This document shows positions 62,205 through 64,000 of a DNA stretch of 64,000 nucleotides, in pieces. Position 1 is the first letter of the stretch. Every line of letters starts with the position of its first letter. The notes below the pieces were generated by a model. The model searched no databases, was not told the origin of the DNA, and worked only from the letters and a program-made list of their open reading frames with translations. Source of the DNA: Chimonanthus salicifolius (Eukaryota > Streptophyta > Magnoliopsida > Laurales > Calycanthaceae); contig CM023538.1 in NCBI GenBank assembly GCA_013350335.1, positions 62,733,080 through 62,797,079 on the forward strand, read 5' to 3'. The position numbers were made by a program, and so were the translations under genes.

Positions 62205-63735
62205 TAATGAAAATTTTAATTTTGCCTTTATTTTTTATAAAGATAAAAAGAGAAGGAAATATGGAAATATGGGCAAATTTGAAATTTGTTTTAATGATAG
62301 TGCACTGTGAGAAAAAGTAGTGCAAAAATCACTACTTTTATTTCTGATCTCTTTGAGCTCTTCTGGGTAAAAATCCATCTGCGCTCTGACCGGTGCTTTT
62401 GATCGGAGATACGGTCGCCCCCATCGGAAACCAATGAAAAGAAGAAAACAAAAAGAAAAAAAAAAACCATATCATCAGTTTTAAGTATTTTTTTCTTTGC
62501 CGAGTGTCTATCCCATCGGAAACCCAATTGTTAGTGTGAACTTTAAAGAAATTGAAAAATATTTAATGATGATTTTTAAATTTATTTTATACTTTTATAT
62601 AAAAAATGGTATTTGAATTTTATAAAATAAAGTATTTCTATCATTCATTTTTAAATTTTTTATTTCTCGCATCTATTTTTCCTCGCGGATGCCTTTTTTT
62701 TGGGTCACTCCTTGTGTATCATTAGCATGCTTCTTTTATGATTGGTCACCTTTTATGAGAACCTCCATGTGACTCCACCTGATATCGAGCTCTTTCTTTT
62801 ATGAAGAGTAAAGTTGCCCTCTTATGTCTCTGACTCTGTCCTGAATGGGAAAGGTACATTATACCAATAAAACTTAAAAGGGGCAAAATAGGATTGTTTC
62901 TAGCGTGGTGATTTTTGCACTTTTGGTATACTTATTTTAATGACAAAATTAATTTATTTTTTATTTTTGACAAGATAAAAAGAGAGGGAAATATGGAAAT
63001 ATGGGCAAAATTGAATCTTGTTAATGATGGTGCACTATGAGAAAAAGTAGTAGTTCAAAAATAACTATTCTTATTTTCGATTTCTTTGAACTCTTGCCGG
63101 TGCTTTTAATCAGAGTAAAAAAAAGGAAAGGAAAGAAAACCATATCATCAGTTTTAAGTATTTTTTCTCTGCCAAGTGGTGATCCTATCGGAAATTCAAT
63201 TCTTAGTGTGAACTTTAAAGAAATTGATAAGTAATTAATGATGAATTTTAAATTTATTTTATACTTTTATATAAAAAATGGTATTTCTCATATGGTATAG
63301 TTCAACTGGTCGCCTTCTACTTTAGAAAGTGAGATGTTACGTGTTCTAGTCATAGTCTAACCTTGATATGTCTTAAAAATAATCGACTCACTTGTAGAGA
63401 TTTTAAGTAGGATATTTTACTGTTTTTCAAATTAAAATTCAAAAAAAATTATATTTAAAATAAAATATTTCTATCATTCATTTTTAATTTTTTTATTTCT
63501 CACATCTATTTTTCCTGCATTGGATACCTTTTTTTTGTTTCACTCCTTGTTATATCAAGCATGTTTCTTTTATGATTGGTTACCATTTTTGAGTCCACTC
63601 CATGTGATATCGAGCTGTTTCTTTTATGAAAAGTAAAGTTGCCCTCTTATATCAATGTCCTGACTGGGCCAAAGACTTTAAACTCCATCGTTTAAAGGTA
63701 TATTATATGTTTTACCAATAAAACTTAAAAACTAA
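62205..63735. repeat. Imperfect tandem duplication within the receptor-kinase flank copy
   Basis: About 62,205-62,882 and 62,935-63,735 share order and sequence: AGGAAATATGGAAATATGGGC, GTGCACT..GAGAAAAAGTAGT, TTAGTGTGAACTTTAAAGAA, CATCTATTTTTCCT and TACCAATAAAACTTAAAA. The second copy is longer because of the SINE at 63,291-63,448. The first unit has a single copy, at about 35,255-35,810. Confidence 0.75.
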
Positions 63736-64000
63736 TTTGAATATCTTAATACTTGATTTCAATATTCAATAATTTAATCATTTGATAACATTAAATATAT
63801 TAAATAATAGAGTTAAAATAGTTACATAAATGTCTCAGAGAATTTTAATAATTTAAAAGTAAATAAAATACGATAAAACTTGAAATTAATTATAAAATCT
63901 ACTCCCTACAATATAGAAAAACTCAGGTAACAATAGGCAATAAAGCACTGTTCGCATTGAAGTAATGTGGTGCGTCTAGTTCTCAGTTCTCTGCTCGTGG
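62500..64000 (+). promoter_or_regulatory. Copy of the receptor-kinase 5' flank; next kinase copy predicted just beyond the window
   Basis: Matches 35,255-36,060 and 41,876-41,897. The terminal TTCTCAGTTCTCTGCTCGTGG equals, with one change, the sequence ending three bases before the in-frame ATG at 41,900. A homologous start codon would thus fall at about position 64,003. The Gypsy element found between these flanks in the first unit is absent here. Confidence 0.75.
63291..63448 (+). mobile_element. tRNA-derived SINE, family 1, inside the duplicated flank
   Basis: Homologous to 45,592-45,752: a TATAGTTCAACTGG A box, a diverged B box near 63,341, AACCTTGATATGTCTTA, and an A-rich tail at about 63,440-63,448. 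It interrupts a sequence that is continuous at 62,605-62,640, so its insertion can be placed after the local tandem duplication. Confidence 0.75.

Overview
The window is nuclear DNA of a flowering plant. It has GT/AG introns, A+T-rich non-coding sequence, L1-type LINEs, Copia and Gypsy LTR retrotransposons, tRNA-derived SINEs, many MITEs, a dual-organelle tryptophanyl-tRNA synthetase (TrpRS) and a plant-specific G-type lectin receptor kinase. I cannot name the species. Two host genes, both on the + strand, account for nearly all functional coding sequence.

Layout. 1-3.7 kb is intergenic, with SINE and MITE debris. 3,749-33,505 is an organellar TrpRS gene of 15 exons. The exons sum to 1,254 bases with consistent phases, giving 417 residues, and include a 22-base microexon. 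Its introns hold a decayed Copia element (intron 2), several LINE pieces, SINEs and MITEs; intron 12 alone is 9.9 kb and contains a nearly complete mutated L1-type LINE. From 36,093 to 41,766 lies a young Ty3/Gypsy element on the - strand, inserted just upstream of the second gene. 41,957-56,137 is a complete seven-exon G-type lectin S-receptor-like Ser/Thr kinase of 828 residues. Its introns hold a 5'-truncated LINE with a perfect 15-base target-site duplication (TSD) and a small non-autonomous LTR element with ~870-base LTRs.

Main structural result. The last ~30 coding bases and 3' flank of TrpRS (33,471-33,967) recur in direct orientation at 59,347-59,847. The 5' flank of the receptor kinase (about 35,255-36,092 plus 41,840-41,899) recurs at about 62,500-64,000. 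The window therefore covers one full unit and the start of a second unit of a tandem segmental duplication. A second receptor-kinase copy should begin within a few bases of the right edge. The Gypsy element is absent from the second unit.

Mobile-element result. A family of short hAT-like MITEs (ends CAGRGTT/AAYCCCTR, 8-base TSDs) is filled with repeated ATATCGGCCGATAT-type palindromes; three copies have recognisable TSDs. Other stretches have the same architecture built from different palindromic words (GTAACGGTCGTTAC at 14.6 kb, ATTCGTTCGAACGAAT at 62.0 kb, GAAACG/CGTTTC at 17.6-18.2 kb). I found no CRISPR array, genuine tRNA or rRNA gene, or prokaryote-type operon.
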